This document shows, one piece after another, positions 1 to 12,389 of a stretch of DNA of 64,000 nucleotides. Made by a program: the position numbers and the translations under genes. A model generated the notes under the pieces. That model was not told the DNA's origin and did no database searches. It worked only from the letters and a program-made list of their open reading frames with translations. Location of the stretch: assembly GCA_019009955.1 (NCBI GenBank), contig CM032230.1:31044501-31108500 (forward strand). Direction: 5' to 3'. Origin of the DNA: Riptortus pedestris. Taxonomy: Eukaryota > Arthropoda > Insecta > Hemiptera > Alydidae. Position 1 is the first letter of the stretch; every line of letters begins with the position of its first letter.

Positions 1-511
1 TTTTTAATTGCTCTACTACACTTCGGTGACTCATCCGCAACGTGAAGAAGTGTATGAAATGAAATAGTAGAAACGATGAGAAAATGTATAAAATTAGAAG
101 TGTATTATCTATAAAGAAGATTGGTTATATATCATTTTCCATTAGATTAAAAATAACAACGGAGATCTTCTACTATTGTTGGTTAACTATAGTAAACTGC
201 TGCTAGTACTGCTATAGTAATTCTCTGCCTATTCCCTATTCTAGCTCCATTTTTGAGGTGCTGGGTGGCGAATGAATCTGGTATCTGAGGTAAGGAAACA
301 AAGGCCTCATTCCTTCAGTTATTTATTCTATGCGACAGAGTTTTTTCAGAGCATACACTCCATCCTGATGGCAAACATTAAGCATTAAAAACGGCATACA
401 AGCTGTTATTAAACTAAACATAAATAGATAAATGTACACATTGAACGAATAGTATTCAGACTTGGAGCATATGACTTTAAAGACAAAACAGAAATTAAAG
501 TCCCAGTGAAT

Positions 512-1390
512 ACAGGGTGAAGCAGAGGAAACGCAAGTTCTTTGAACGGCTAGTACGCGTCAACGAGAGATGACCTTGAATGAATGTTAGCAGACCGCGC
601 ATGCAACGCAGTTTCAGCCGCTATGGAGCATAGAGCATCTTGTGTTCGTTGTCAAGCAGTACTTTAGAAACAATGATTCCTAGTCACAGTGCATCGTCTT
701 TTCCATCAAAATTTTAGAGTTGGACGTCAAGGAACAGTGCTTGATAGAAATACTCCGATGTGTAGCAGTGTTCAGAAGTATGGGACCTGTGATGTAAGAG
801 AAACCACCCGTTCAGTTCATACTCCGGAAAATGTATACAAAGTGAGAACGGCAGTTCTTGCTAGTCCGGCTGTAGTGCTGAGTATGTCACGTCGTTCGCT
901 TCACCCCATCTTTTATGATGATCTTAAGTTTTGGAGGAACCGCAGAACGTTTTGTCGCGTACTGGACGAAATGTTTACAGAAGACGCATATGCTGCAGTA
1001 TTCACGAGTGATGAAGCACATTTTCATCTAGGCGATTACGTAAATGTTCAACATTGTCGGTATAGGGCGTCAGACAACCCACATGAATTACTCCAAAGAC
1101 CTCTCCACAGTTTAAAAGTAACAGTGTTGTACTGAATATCAAAGATGGGGATTGTTGGACCCCATGATTGTTCAGCAGGACAGTGCCACACCTCACACTG
1201 ATTTTCGGGGGACAACAAGGACAAGCCTCGCACAATCGATGAGCTGAAGAATTCCATTCGTCTGAAAATTGAAGCCGCGCCGAATGAAATATCGGAGAGA
1301 GTTAAGTAACGTTTGGGAGAGGTTCCAAATTTGTATCCAAAAAGAAGGACGTCGGCTGCAAGACATTATTTTTCGAACCTAATTAAAGTA
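512..1390 (+). pseudogene. Dead mariner-like transposase (DDE family) remnant
   Basis: A cut-and-paste transposase remnant. The frame opens with MEHRA at 623, is broken by two in-frame stops at 665 and 674, then stays open from 689 to 1135. In that part TPENVYKVR, SRRSLHPI, TSDEAHFHLGDYVN and NPHELLQRPLHS match the conserved core of mariner-like transposases common in arthropods, including the aspartate of the DEAHFHL motif. After 1135 the protein continues only in pieces and other frames: VQQDSATPHT near 1165 (second catalytic aspartate block), RTIDELKNSIRLKIEAAPNE near 1235, and the C-terminal RHYFSNL near 1360. Several hundred bases between the two catalytic blocks and before the C-terminal block are missing. 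TACAGGGTG near 512 resembles the outer end of such elements; the other end was not found. An inactive fossil copy. Confidence 0.85.
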
Positions 1391-1526
1391 TGTATATTTC
1401 AAACCACCATTAAAAAATGTATCACTTATTTATTTAAAAATGTATGCCTGTTTTTATTTAATGAAACCGTGTCCCCATAGAAAATATATGAAGAAGTTTT
1501 TCTACTCATTAAAATTGAATACTTAT

Positions 1527-1528
<2 letters not shown>

Positions 1529-1562
<34 letters not shown>
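1529..1562. repeat. (TA)n microsatellite
   Basis: About 17 TA units in plain AT-rich sequence, not inside a recognised family A copy. Confidence 0.9.
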
Positions 1563-1565
<3 letters not shown>

Positions 1566-1959
1566 AATTTCAATAAATATTCAGAATAAATACATAATAA
1601 AAAATGAATATTTACAGATGATATGTAAAAGTTTGAATAGATAGTCGAATTAAAATCTAAAAAATCCAAGTGAAATCAAAGAAAAAACACCGGAGGAGTT
1701 ACAGGGAAAGATATATATAAAACGTGTAAAGAGGAAAAACCTTTAAAAATATTTATTCATATATCATCTATAAATATTCATTGGGTAACTAATTCGAATT
1801 TTTTATAAAGTTGTTTGTTCTAAATCTAATAAATTTCCTTCAATGTGTACATATATATTTTTTATTTTTAATTTAATAACTGCTTCTATGGAACAAAAAC
1901 TTGAGAAGGTTCGAGGCCTTTGGCTTTATACCGTTCTAGCTAGTTTCATTTTTGGTTAA

Positions 1960-2070
1960 TATTTTAATGGAGCTCATTTTTCATCTCCTAGGTAGGGCCG
2001 ATAGACATTTGAATATTTCTTCGAAAATCATGGCATAATTACAGCGGATTTCTCATAAGGAAAATCAGAA
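1960..2070 (-). mobile_element. Family A fragment (5' part only)
   Basis: Degenerate match to the block that precedes the hairpin end of family A (GGAGCTCATTTTTCATCTCCTAGGTAGGG..., GATTTCTCATAAGGAAAATC). The rest of the element is absent. One of the most diverged copies, so probably old. Confidence 0.6.
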
Positions 2071-2337
2071 AGAAACACTGGCAGAGATCGCATGGCCTTT
2101 GGAGGAAATTTTATATCCATTAGTAACTTCTTCTACTTTCAAGTAACAGTAGACTACATGCGTAAGTAATAGCAGAACACATCATAAGCTCTGTCTAATT
2201 CTAATGTATCTAATATTATTTCATGATCTACGAAGTTCCAAGATTTCCAAAATCAGTATATATTTTTATCGAATTTCTACTTCAATTCAATGAATATGTC
2301 TTTCTTTCTTGAGGACTTGGGATAGCTATATGAGTAA

Positions 2338-2485
2338 AGACGTTAAAGACCGTGGACGGTCTTAATCCACTTGGTAAACTTCAGTGAACGATTCCCGTGT
2401 GGGCAATAAGAGGTTTTTTTTTAACGGCAGACTCATTAAATAAAATCCTGACCACCCTGGCTAGAATCGAGTGCTATCCTTCAGA
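2338..2485 (+). mobile_element. tRNA-headed SINE, diverged copy
   Basis: Diverged copy of the window's SINE family. A box B remnant (AACGATTCCCGTGTGGGCAA near 2387) is followed by the family body (ACTCATTAAATAAAATCC, CACCCTGGCTAGAA). The 5' head is degraded and the 3' end lacks the GTGGACGTTAAT tail. Confidence 0.6.
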
Positions 2486-4890
2486 AAATCCTCAAATGTA
2501 TCCTTAATTCCACAATGTGAACGATAATAAATATAATTTGCTTCCTTTAATTCGTGTCTGATTGAATCCAGAAAAACACTGCTGAAGGCCCAGGATACCA
2601 TTATCTTAGCAAGGGGTTATTATCAATATTTTCATTTCATTCATTCATTGCATCTTTACAATATTTTATTTCGCCAAAATGAAACATTTTCATTTAAATA
2701 TTTCAAACCATCAAAGAAAAAAATGAAAAGTGTAAAATTTAGATTAAGCTTTAAAATTATCATTTTTGTATTAATATTAATGTCAATGAGAAATGTCTGT
2801 CAGACTATATTAGACCAAGTAATTTCGGCAGTGATCAAACACCGGTTCATGAATCCCGATAAATAATTTCTTTAGGTGAATTGTAAATAAATTATAAATC
2901 TTGCCCAGGGTACCCCAATAAGGTCGCCTATCTTTCTTATATTCGTCCCTGTTCCTTTTAAAGGTTTAAATACTGTGTTTCATAGACAGACCTTATGATT
3001 ATTTGCGTTGATAACTGAGTTTGAAAATAGATATTGACAAAAAGTTTCGAGCAATATTTGTTGAAAATAATGTTGTGTGAGTCTGTTTGGGCGTCCGCTA
3101 ACGTGATAATTCTGAAATAAATGGAGAAAATATACGTAGGTTTAAGGGAGCTTTGCTTAGAGTAAATATTTACTGTGAAGGGTCATTTTAAATAGCAACG
3201 TAAGAAAGTGGGAAAGGTCAAGAGGTCGGAGAAATACTGAGGTGAATACAGGTAAATACTGACGTGAAGACGAAAATAATAAAATGAGAAAAACATAGCA
3301 AAAGGAGGCCTGATGAAAAAAAAAAATTATTATTTCTGAGTAAAATTGGAAGGACTGATTTATTCGAAGTTAGTTGAGAGTCGGCGGTCGACGGGGATTT
3401 CGCTTTGATCGAAAGTGTTGCTCGTAAAGAGTTTCATAACTGCAATTAAGGAGCTGGCTTCTTCAGGCCTCTTTCGGCTGTAATCAACCTCCCTCTGATG
3501 AGGAAACTTAGAACCAGACTGTTTTATGACTTTTTTTACGAGGAATTATATATTTGTAGTGCGATTACCTAAGTGGGTTCCACTTTAATTTACAGCAGCA
3601 TTAAGACCCATATTTTCTGCTCGTAATATTTTTGCGACTTCCGAGCCGCCAGGATAATGGTTCTTTTCTCCGTTAGTTTGCCGAGCTAAGTTTCTGCGAA
3701 AGAAAATCTAATTGCTATTAATCAAAAGCGTTGAGAAACCTTTGTTCAGCAATTTGGGTCATTAAGTTCTTCATTTTTCTCTTTCTTCGCTATTTACTGT
3801 AGCTAATGAGCAGAAAAATAACAAACGTTATTAATTCCTACTTCTGACCTACTCCTTAAATATACACTTTTCTACTCATACCCATTTTGTACAAGCCTAG
3901 ATGGCAGTTTTATTTTTTTTAATTAGTCAGAAAGACAATGACTTAAAAATGGAAGATGCCTCAAAAAATGTATTTTATTTATATACAAAATATCATTAAC
4001 TTGTTCTCATCCAGCAAAAGGAAATGTATTTTTGTAAAAACTGCACTTGATTTCCTCAAAGCCTCATAGCGAGACCGTCTCCATAACTCCTCCTGATTCT
4101 AACCTTTTCAAGTATAAATGGATCGAGGAAGTTTCTACACGTATTATCTGCATCCCTTTTGATAGATTAGGATAATTTATAATATTGTATTTAAATCCCC
4201 TGGATGCTTCCCTATCCACTATAAACTTTACAGTGCACACCAATGATGTCTATTGTAAATTCCTATCCTTATTAAATACTTTTGAACTTCCTCTTTTGCA
4301 GCAAAGAACCATCCAATACAATATATTTTTCACCCTTTTAGAGTTTTTCAAAAACAAAAGTTTGAATATTTCTCAAAAATAATTGTGTGCGGTAATTACT
4401 TTAAATTTAATTTATTATTTATTTAATTTATCCACAACAAATTCAAAAATAGTTTAACAAACAAAAAACAAAAGAATTAAACAATTTATATTTCCTTCCA
4501 CTCAGTCTTTAAGAAAATTATTGTCTAATGTTTGGGAGCACAAAGATGTTAAACTCAAAAAATACCGGAAATTTTGATTTAAAATTTCAAAAAAACCAAA
4601 TAAATTAACGACTGATGTTCGTATACTCCGGCGTCTCCTCTTACTTCCGTCCCTATTGCAAACACACACACACCCATATAAACTGCTCAAAAATGAATAG
4701 AGATATTGGTAGGTTAGTAGGTTTTGTGGTATTTATGGGACCTAGCATTTTTTTTTAATTATTAATATCATTAATATTTGATAGAAATTATTGTCTTCCC
4801 TCCCCCATAAAAAAGTTATTTAATTCAGGTCGATTTAATTAAAATTAATAGGATAAGAAAAAAATAACCAATATCCCTATTCATTTTTGA
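2486..4890. other. AT-rich DNA without a recognised gene
   Basis: No convincing reading frame or repeat family was recognised. Short frames at 2648-2866 and 4185-4382 have AT-driven composition (I/N/K/F/L) and no motif. This also applies to 1565-1955 and 2071-2337. Confidence 0.6.
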
Positions 4891-4893
4891 GCA

Positions 4894-4951
<58 letters not shown>
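4894..4951. repeat. (TA)n microsatellite
   Basis: About 29 TA units. The flanks do not match family A, so this tract is independent of that element. Confidence 0.9.
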
Positions 4952-4954
<3 letters not shown>

Positions 4955-4955
<1 letters not shown>

Positions 4956-6352
4956 TTATTTTCTAAGAAGATCTGTTGAGGTTGAGTACAGTACGGAGAA
5001 AAACATACTGCGGATGGGTGGGTTGATCTCATCTGGACAGAACAACTTACTGGATTGACTCAAGAAAAGCCTGATGCAATTGTTATATACTAAACATTAT
5101 TGATTATGTATTTTTTATTTACTATACTTATTTTTCTCCCACTCTCTCTATCTTTTCAATACTTTCTAAGAAACAATGCTTTATAATGGATATAAAACAT
5201 AAAAAATTTTAGAAATACATTCGAACATGTTTACAAAATCAAGATAAAAATGCATTTACTTTGTAAATAAATTATTGTTTTATTTTGCTTATTATCGAAG
5301 TTCTTTTTTTTTTATTTCTCTGACGTTTTTATTTATTTGGTGAACTATCTCTAGGCCTGAAAGCAGAGACATATTAAATCAAACGGTAATCATTCTCTTT
5401 GTACTTAATTGAATTTTGCGTACGTTTCTATATTTTACACTAAGGGTAATTGTTTTTTACAACAGAGTAGATGGTAGGGTGAAATAAGGGAAAGTGGGAG
5501 AGATAGGACAAATGGAACAAGGGTTATCTGGTGTGATAGTAACCCTTTCAGTTTAGAAGGACGAAAGACTAAATGTCAGGAGCGCCTAACCTCTCTCAAA
5601 TGCCAGCGTTCAGGTAAATTGCTTCTGCCTCAGCCAGAGTGGCAGATGTGGGGGAGGGGGCGATGAAGTAGGCAACGTACAAATCCTTTGTGGGGCCCCG
5701 ACTTGAATTTTCCCTAAATACCTAAGAGCTGACAGTGATGTGGATACTTTGTGGTTCTTTGGCTTGTGTCGGCGTTTAAATTTCAGCGGGAGGAAATAGA
5801 TTGTAGCTTCAGGGGAAACGCTAATGTTTAATAAAGGATGTCAGAATTATTCAGCAAAAACCAAAAACAAAAATAACCCTATTCAGGTAAAAATTCCAAT
5901 TTATAAGTAACTCTCAATCAAAACCACCTCAAAAGAATAGTATACAAGCAAACCAAAATATATCACGGAGAGTTAATATTCGAGTAACACCAATTTATAT
6001 ACTACAAAACGTGAAGTAATTAAATAGTTTAATTAAGTTGATTAGATGAACTGCTGATAGTTAGATAGTCACTGGTTCTTAAATGACGTACAGTATAGTT
6101 GGTTTACGCCTACAGAAGTACAAAATCAATCAAAAGATGAGTGTGTATTTGTGATGCTATCAGTTTCGTACCCATTTAATACATTATTAAAGTTTAACTA
6201 TTGCTGATTACATACATTTTTATTATTTTCTTTTCTTTTTTAAATTCGTTAACTTAGAAAAACTAGAGCATACTTTTGTATAATATTATCAACATTTTTA
6301 AACAAATGTGTAATAGTATTGTACGGGCCATGTAGAAAATAAATTCCCTCAG

Positions 6353-6355
<3 letters not shown>
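4955..6355. other. Unrecognised non-coding DNA
   Basis: Holds a locally GC-richer patch (about 5450-5800) containing GGGGGAGGGGGCG near 5655, but no frame, splice pattern or repeat that I can identify. Confidence 0.55.

Positions 6356-6356
<1 letters not shown>

Positions 6357-6440
<84 letters not shown>
6357..6440. repeat. Compound (TA)n-(GA)n microsatellite
   Basis: About 22 TA units run directly into about 20 GA units, followed by GGAAGAGGAAGAGG. An abrupt switch from an alternating AT tract to a polypurine tract. Confidence 0.9.
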
Positions 6441-6443
<3 letters not shown>

Positions 6444-7197
6444 GAGGAAGAGGTGTTAACTTCATTTATAAAATTTTAACTTTTGTCATTACAAAAAATA
6501 ATCTCAACATGTTACACATCCCCTCAAATTGCGTTTCCCCTTCCAATGGTTACGCTTTTAAATATTCAAAAACTGGAATAACCAGAATGAAATCATATTA
6601 TTTTAAAATAAATTATTACACCCAATCCACACAAAGAAAACCTTCAATTCCAAGAAGGATAAATCTTGAGTTTTGTTGAGTTGAAGAACTTACTTAAATA
6701 TTCCTATTATAAAAAATGAGTGTTTCAACATTGACGAATTTCTTTATGACAAGAGCTAGTCTTGGGAGACAGATAATTTTACGCTTTGATGTCTCTTGAT
6801 AAACACTATTTCTTCATATTTCGCCAGAGAATTCTAAAGAAATATGGATCACCAACCATATTCAACTGGTTAAGAGCACTTTAACACAGAGCTCGATTAC
6901 TCAATGTTTAATGCCATTAATAAAATCAGTATTTCTGTATCCATAACCAGATACTGCCAGTTTCATTGCCTGTAAATTCTCTGAATGTAATCTGAATTTA
7001 TAGGATTTTGGAGTACTGCCTGTTTATAGATATTGTTCTGTGACAAGCTTATAGGCTATTAAATACTAAAACATAGTAACTGTGGAGTATTTCGTTGATT
7101 TCTAGCTGAAGCATTGTTGCAGCGTCTTAATTGTCAATTTCTGAAAAATAAAATAAAACCCAAGTGTACCCCTTCCAAAAATCCTTACACAATGTAT

Positions 7198-8410
7198 AAT
7201 CTCGGGGTCACATCAAGTCGTTAATTAGCATATATCAAATATAATCTCTGATTCAAAAAAAGTCCGTCTGCGGCAAAAAGCAGGGGCTGCGTAAAATAGG
7301 CAGATTTCCCGCGTGAAGTATAGCAATAGATAAATCTACATACCGGTAACACAATACACACTGTGAATATTAAGTGATTAATTACAAACGATAATAAGAA
7401 ACCTCCCGACGGAAAGCATCTGATATGTAAACAAACTGTTATGCCAACTTCTTACCTGAAAGAAAAACAATTACTGTAATATATCTGATAATAACGTATT
7501 AATTTGATTAAAAACTATTTACTATATCTAGTCTTGCAATTTATAATGAATCAGAATAATTTTTATCTCAATCGATCAAATTTAAGTAGTCCAAAAACTT
7601 AAGAAGTGGGGGGGGGGGTCACCAGAACATATTTGCATGTTTCTCGAATAATAAATGTCTCTCGAAAACAATATTTGGTTTTTAAGCTTCGAATGGTGTG
7701 GTTAATTATATAACCGAGTATTGGTTATGTAACATGAGTAGAAGTGGGGGTTTGCGGAAGGCTGAAAATTGAAAAATGCAAATATCTCGGTTAATATTCA
7801 CGATCGGGAACAAAGGTATATACCAATATTTATTGAACATTTAATTTGCAATATGATTGGTTCTATACAATTTTTTGATCCAACGTATAGTAACGGAGAT
7901 ATTTTGAATTTTCGAAAATCCCCCCTCTAACCCACCCCTCCCGCTGGTCCGATGTCAGCCATTAACGAAGTGGATCAGTCTTTTTGCATAAAACATTTAA
8001 ATATCGAGTAACGATTAACCAAAAATTGCGACAGCTAGAGCAGTAACAGATAAATATATATATAATTTTGAACGGACCTCATTTTCGTCATCTCCTGGGT
8101 AGGATCGGTGAACATTTGAAGAAATTTGTCGAAAATCTCGTCAAGAGTACGACCTCAATAGCAGATTTCCCTTGAGGTCATTAGTTAGCATAAGTCAAAT
8201 ACTATTTCACATCTACCCATTATTCTCAAAATTCAAATATCGCCTCGGGTTCATATCAGCTCACAAATTAATATGCGTCGAAAATACCTTGTTTAGTTCA
8301 CATCAACTCTTTAATTAGCATGCGCAAAACCATGGTGGATTCAGATGAGCTAGTTAATTAACACACTTGCCATCTCGGCTTAAAATCAACTCATTAATTA
8401 ATGAGTAATT
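7198..8410. repeat. Degenerate ~60-bp tandem array interrupted by a family A copy
   Basis: A unit reading roughly CTCGG-TTCACATCAACTCNTTAATTAGCATRCGTCAAA occurs once to the left of the family A copy (7200-7240) and about four to five times to its right (about 8178-8410), with decreasing similarity. The interrupting copy at 7255-8185 therefore seems to have landed inside an older array. Confidence 0.5.
7255..8185 (-). mobile_element. Family A (Helentron-like), long subfamily, nearly complete
   Basis: On the plus strand it starts with AAAAAAGTCCGTC plus the small hairpin region GCAGGGGCTGC, passes the GCAGATTTCCC inverted repeat, the long-subfamily module (with the G run at 7609), the CTCGGTTAATATTC block and a short TA tract at 8055, and ends at GCAGATTTCCCTTGAGG without its last hairpin arm. 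The 7440-7700 module also occurs at 34740-34990 and 45430-45600. Confidence 0.8.
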
Positions 8411-8419
8411 ATTTACATA

Positions 8420-8994
8420 CCCTGATTCTTAATCCCGTGCTAATATTTGATTTGAGCTTGCTAATTGTTTTATAAAAACAAGAAATATAGTAATAAATAT
8501 TAAAAGGAGAGAAAGAGGGAGGAGTAGAAGTGGCATTAAAACGAAAATGTCCTCAAAGGTCATAAAGGGCAAAGGTTCTATTAGCAAGTGGCGGAGTATT
8601 AATAGATCAAAGAAACTGCAAAATGGCACTAAGTATTTCTCTTGCACGCCCCATTTCATTTTGCTCTCTCTCTATTTCTTCTACTATCATTACACAAACA
8701 TCAGCCTAAGACTTATAATTGAACAGTCTACAAATTAAATGGGCTTAATTTAAAATGTAATTAACTATTGGTCTCATCAGACTTAATTGGCGCCTACAAC
8801 ATGTTTCTATATAAAATAAATTCTTTAATAAATGTCGCCTACAACTTAAAATTAAGGATATCTGTTCCCCTTGGCTACATAAAAACAAAAGTGTATTTAT
8901 ACAATTTACATGGTTTAAGTTATGATGTCACTATTGTTCGATGTAAAAAAAAGAAAATGATTGCCGAAGTTCTTCGGGTAATTGTAAGAACTGC
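8420..8994. other. Unrecognised DNA with short frames
   Basis: Overlapping short frames on both strands (8429-8659 minus, 8547-8738 plus, 8768-9025 plus) show no family motif and are judged chance frames. Confidence 0.5.
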
Positions 8995-9046
8995 TTTCGT
9001 TTATGTAATTGTTTCGTTTATGTAATTGTTTCGTTTATGTATTTGT
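8995..9046. repeat. 17-bp tandem repeat, about 3 units
   Basis: TTTCGTTTATGTAATTG occurs twice, followed by a third imperfect unit ending TATTTG. Confidence 0.75.
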
Positions 9047-9069
9047 TATATTTATGGTTTTGGTTTTCT

Positions 9070-10035
9070 TAAGCTTCAACAAATTTCCATCGATCCTACC
9101 CAGAGGATGACGAACGTGAAGTCTGGTAATTCAAATAAAGGGTTGGAACCGCCAATATAAATGATACTGTTGTCAAACCTGTCGATGGAGACCGTCGTCA
9201 CTGGCTGATGGTCGAGTACAGCTGGCAAGATGCAATGACACCATCTTCAAGCCCGTCAAAAAGTTCGCTTGACAGATTTGAGGTAAGTTAACACATTGGA
9301 CTAAAAAAGTAAACAACCCACCGCACGATAACAATTTACCTTGACACTAGCTAATACCCTTCGCTTGACAGATCTGAGGTAAGTATACAGACTTGGACTA
9401 AACGCAAACAACTACACGTAAAGAAACTAGTACGGTGACCAGACTCATAAAACCTACTGACATCTAACTCAGTACAACTTTTTGACGGGCTTGAAGATGG
9501 TGCCATTGCATCTATAGCACAATGCCAGCTGTACTCGACCATCAGCCAGTGACGACGGTCTCCACCGACAGGTATGACAACAACGTGAAGTCGGTTTAAA
9601 ATTTTATATATTCTGGTCTGTTACAGCTCTGGGGTCGCAATTTTTGTTTTGTCGTTACCAAACTCGACATTTAAGAGTTTCGTGTAAAACTGAAGTTCAT
9701 TAATGGCTGAAAGTAGATTTTGGGGAGAGAGTAGGGCTCACTGAGTGTAAAATCGAAAATTCACAATCATTTGTTAGTTTGAAGTGTGAATCGAAACATT
9801 GTTTAAAGCCAGTCTAGTTGTAAAGGCACTTTTCTATGAATGTTGTTCGGATTATTTTTACGCTATCTTAAATATTAAACAAGATATTTTGAATTAATAT
9901 AGTTCTTATCCTCAGTAATCCCCACTCTTGCCCATATTACATGAACAATATGCTGATATATTATAAAATGTTCTAGCTTAAATATCAAATACGGTTTTCA
10001 ACGAATTTTTACTATGTAAGCTACAATAAAAATTA
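9070..10035 (+). mobile_element. Family A copy split by a foldback insertion
   Basis: Left part (9070-9123) matches the family block TTCCATCGATCCTACCCAG-GGATGACG. Right part (from 9582) resumes with TTTTATATATTCTGGTCTGTTACAGCTCT, the G-rich region and, after a diverged stretch, the block CCTCAGTAATCCCCACTCTTGCCC with the AGCTTAAATATCAAATA module near 10000. It lacks the terminal hairpin end. The split is caused by the family B element at 9124-9581. Confidence 0.75.
9113..9592. mobile_element. Family B foldback element with 11-bp target duplication
   Basis: Two ~95-105 bp arms face each other: 9169-9264 is the reverse complement of 9477-9581 (GTTGTC...CCCGTCAAAAAGTT against its mirror), with one short indel. 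Between the arms a ~52-bp segment beginning TTCGCTTGACAGAT is directly repeated (about 9263-9316 and 9360-9412). The insertion is flanked by AACGTGAAGTC at 9113-9123 and 9582-9592, read as an 11-bp target duplication inside family A. No protein is encoded. A second copy of the right half lies at 50461-50674. It could be a foldback DNA transposon or an inverted pair of a shorter repeat. Confidence 0.7.
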
Positions 10036-10299
10036 TATTTTTATAAGATCACAAAAGGCCTCAGCATTTACTTGGTCGATAACATGCTCAACATGTAAAC
10101 GACCCATAAAAGCCTGAATATATCATTCCTTAATGTCCATAATCTTGAGAGGGGAAGGGTGATGTTCAGATGGAGCTAAAATAAAAAAATGAAAATTTTT
10201 CTGTTAATGAGTCGGATCAATTAAACGTTATTTAACCAATCTGTTGAGAACTGAATGCCCTAAAAAGTTCAGGTTATACCCATGAAAAACATCGGAAAA

Positions 10300-10370
10300 G
10301 TCCTATCCGTTATTATGCGTCTGATCGAAAAATTGTAAAGAGACAATCTTATTACTAATACAAATTCATT
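10300..10370 (+). mobile_element. Family A fragment
   Basis: Short match to the block TCCGTTATTATGCGTCTGATCGAAAAATTGTA-AGA-CAATCTTATTAC, plus-sense, next to an opposite-sense copy. Confidence 0.6.
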
Positions 10371-10404
10371 AATGTTTTAATGAACATTGAATCATGAATG
10401 ATTA

Positions 10405-10873
10405 ATATATCAGAAGTAGGAGTGGGGGTTTACTAAAGGCCGAAAAATAAAAAATTCTAATATCTCGGTTGTTAATAAAGACTGTGAAAAAATGTACATA
10501 ACAACAATTATAGAACACTACATTTGCAATAAGATTTATTATTTGCAAATCATCGATGCGAAGCGTAATAACGGAGATATTTAGGACATTCAAGATCCCC
10601 GCCCCCCTTAAACGCCCCTCCCACTGGGCCGATTTCAGCTGTTAACGAACTTGATCTTTCTTTTTATACAAAACGATTAAATATAAAGTTTGGTAACAAT
10701 CAAACAAAATTGCGACCTTAGAGCGTTAACGGACAAATATATATAGTTTTGAACGGACCTTATTTTCGTCATCTCCTAGGTAGGCTCAATGGACATCTGA
10801 GGAAATGTTTCGAAAGTACGTCCTCAATACATCATGAGACCTCCTTTAAGGGAAATCAGCTAAAAAGTTCAAA
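10405..10873 (-). mobile_element. Family A copy, lacking its 3' hairpin end
   Basis: Begins on the plus strand at GTAGGAGTGGGGGTTTACT, includes the C-rich block at 10600-10620, a very short TA tract (10738), and ends with the hairpin-like CTTTAAGGGAAATCAGCTAAAAA. The terminal CGCAG hairpin side is missing. Confidence 0.8.
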
Positions 10874-11137
10874 TAATTGATCGTCATTATAAATATACAG
10901 AAATGGTACTAAACGATAAATAAAAGAGAATATTCACATAGTAAAAAATAGGGGGGAAAAAACAACAGAAATTAAGTACATCATATATATCATAGATCAT
11001 ATAATCTATCTGCATTTTATCTGAAAAGAATAGATTTTAAATAACGACGCGAAATAATGGAGTTCAAGGTTGACGAGTAAATAATTGATCTATAGTCAGC
11101 TGACTTAACTTACTTTGGGAATCTCAGTATCAACAAC

Positions 11138-11178
11138 CGACCTCAATAGCTGATTTCTCTCAATTGAAATCTGCTTGA
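11138..11178 (-). mobile_element. Family A terminal fragment
   Basis: Only the end block CGACCTCAATAGCTGATTTC plus a degenerate hairpin and TCTGCTTGAAA remains. Confidence 0.6.
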
Positions 11179-11250
11179 AAACTCGAATTTGACATGGGCA
11201 TTGGTGTTCCAATACTAGGAATAACTTTTTAGTTCAAGTAGGGCCTAAGG

Positions 11251-11394
11251 TTTTCAGCAGATTCCCCTTAAGGGAAATCAGCTATTGAGGTTGTACTCAT
11301 GACTCGATATTCGAAAAATTTCCTCAAACGTCCATCGATCCTTCCCAGGAGATGACGAAAATGAGGTCCGTTCAAAACTGTATATATATATACA

Positions 11395-11437
<43 letters not shown>

Positions 11438-11877
11438 CTGTTAACACTCTAGCGGTCGCAATTTTCGTTTAATTGTCACCAAACTCGGTATTTAATCGTT
11501 TTATTTAAAAAGGAAGATCAATTTTGTTAACAGCTAAAATCGGACCAGTGGGGGTGGGGGTTTTAGAGGGGGGGATTATCGAAAATTCGAAATATTTCCG
11601 TTACTATACGTCGGATCGAAAAATTAGAACCAATCTTATTGCAAATTAAATTTACTATAAATATTGTTATGTACTATAATTCTCTATGTTGAATATTAAG
11701 AATATTAACCGAGATATTTGCAATTTTATTAAGTGTGACGGACGAGCTATGGTTCCCGCCGAGAGCTAGTTCGGCCATTTCCGTAACTGATCGGCAGTCG
11801 TATGGAGATTTCTCTATTTTATAACTTTACGCGGAAAATCTGCTTAGTTTACGCAGCCCCTGCGTGATGGACTTTTT
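11251..11877 (+). mobile_element. Family A, full length
   Basis: Sense-strand copy with both ends: TTTTCAGCAGATTCCCC with hairpin arms around TTAA, (TA)n at 11397-11432, the G-rich block GTGGGGGTGGGGG near 11550, the CCGAGATATTTGCA block, GAAAATCTGCT, the hairpin CGCAGCCCCTGCG and TGATGGACTTTTT. It encodes no protein. Confidence 0.85.
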
Positions 11878-11879
11878 CG

Positions 11880-12389
11880 GATGTAGCCCTTCCTTATAAA
11901 TCCGCGGAGTGCCTCAGTCAGCTGGCCTTGGGGCATACATTGGTGAAGGGAAGAAAGGCCTTGTAGAGGGGGGAAAGAAATATTGGCGAGCCTATCCAGA
12001 TAGGAGGTTTATTAATGCAGGGAGATAGTAGCGACTAATGCTCGGATCCTTTATCTCGTCTGAAATAGTGCCCTATTAAATACACTACGTGACTACACAT
12101 TTCTTATACATCACTCACCAACCACTTTCTCCAAGATACATGGCATAATATACACTACGATATAAAATAAACTAAATCTTATTTGTCCCAACATAAAGAC
12201 TGCTCTATTGTCGCAGTTTACTAGGGGGAATGCATCCCCTATTGGCAGAGCTTTATTTTCGCCCTTTCGGCAGATGGGGTGCTACAATATCTTCCTTCAA
12301 TATTCCATATTTTTTATCACGAGATGTTCTATTAATTACTATTTAATTTATTTTTTAACCATAAAAAGAGTATCCTAGATTTTTTTATG
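11880..12389. other. Unrecognised non-coding DNA
   Basis: No frame or family recognised; contains GC-richer patches at 11890-12060 and 12220-12290. Confidence 0.5.
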
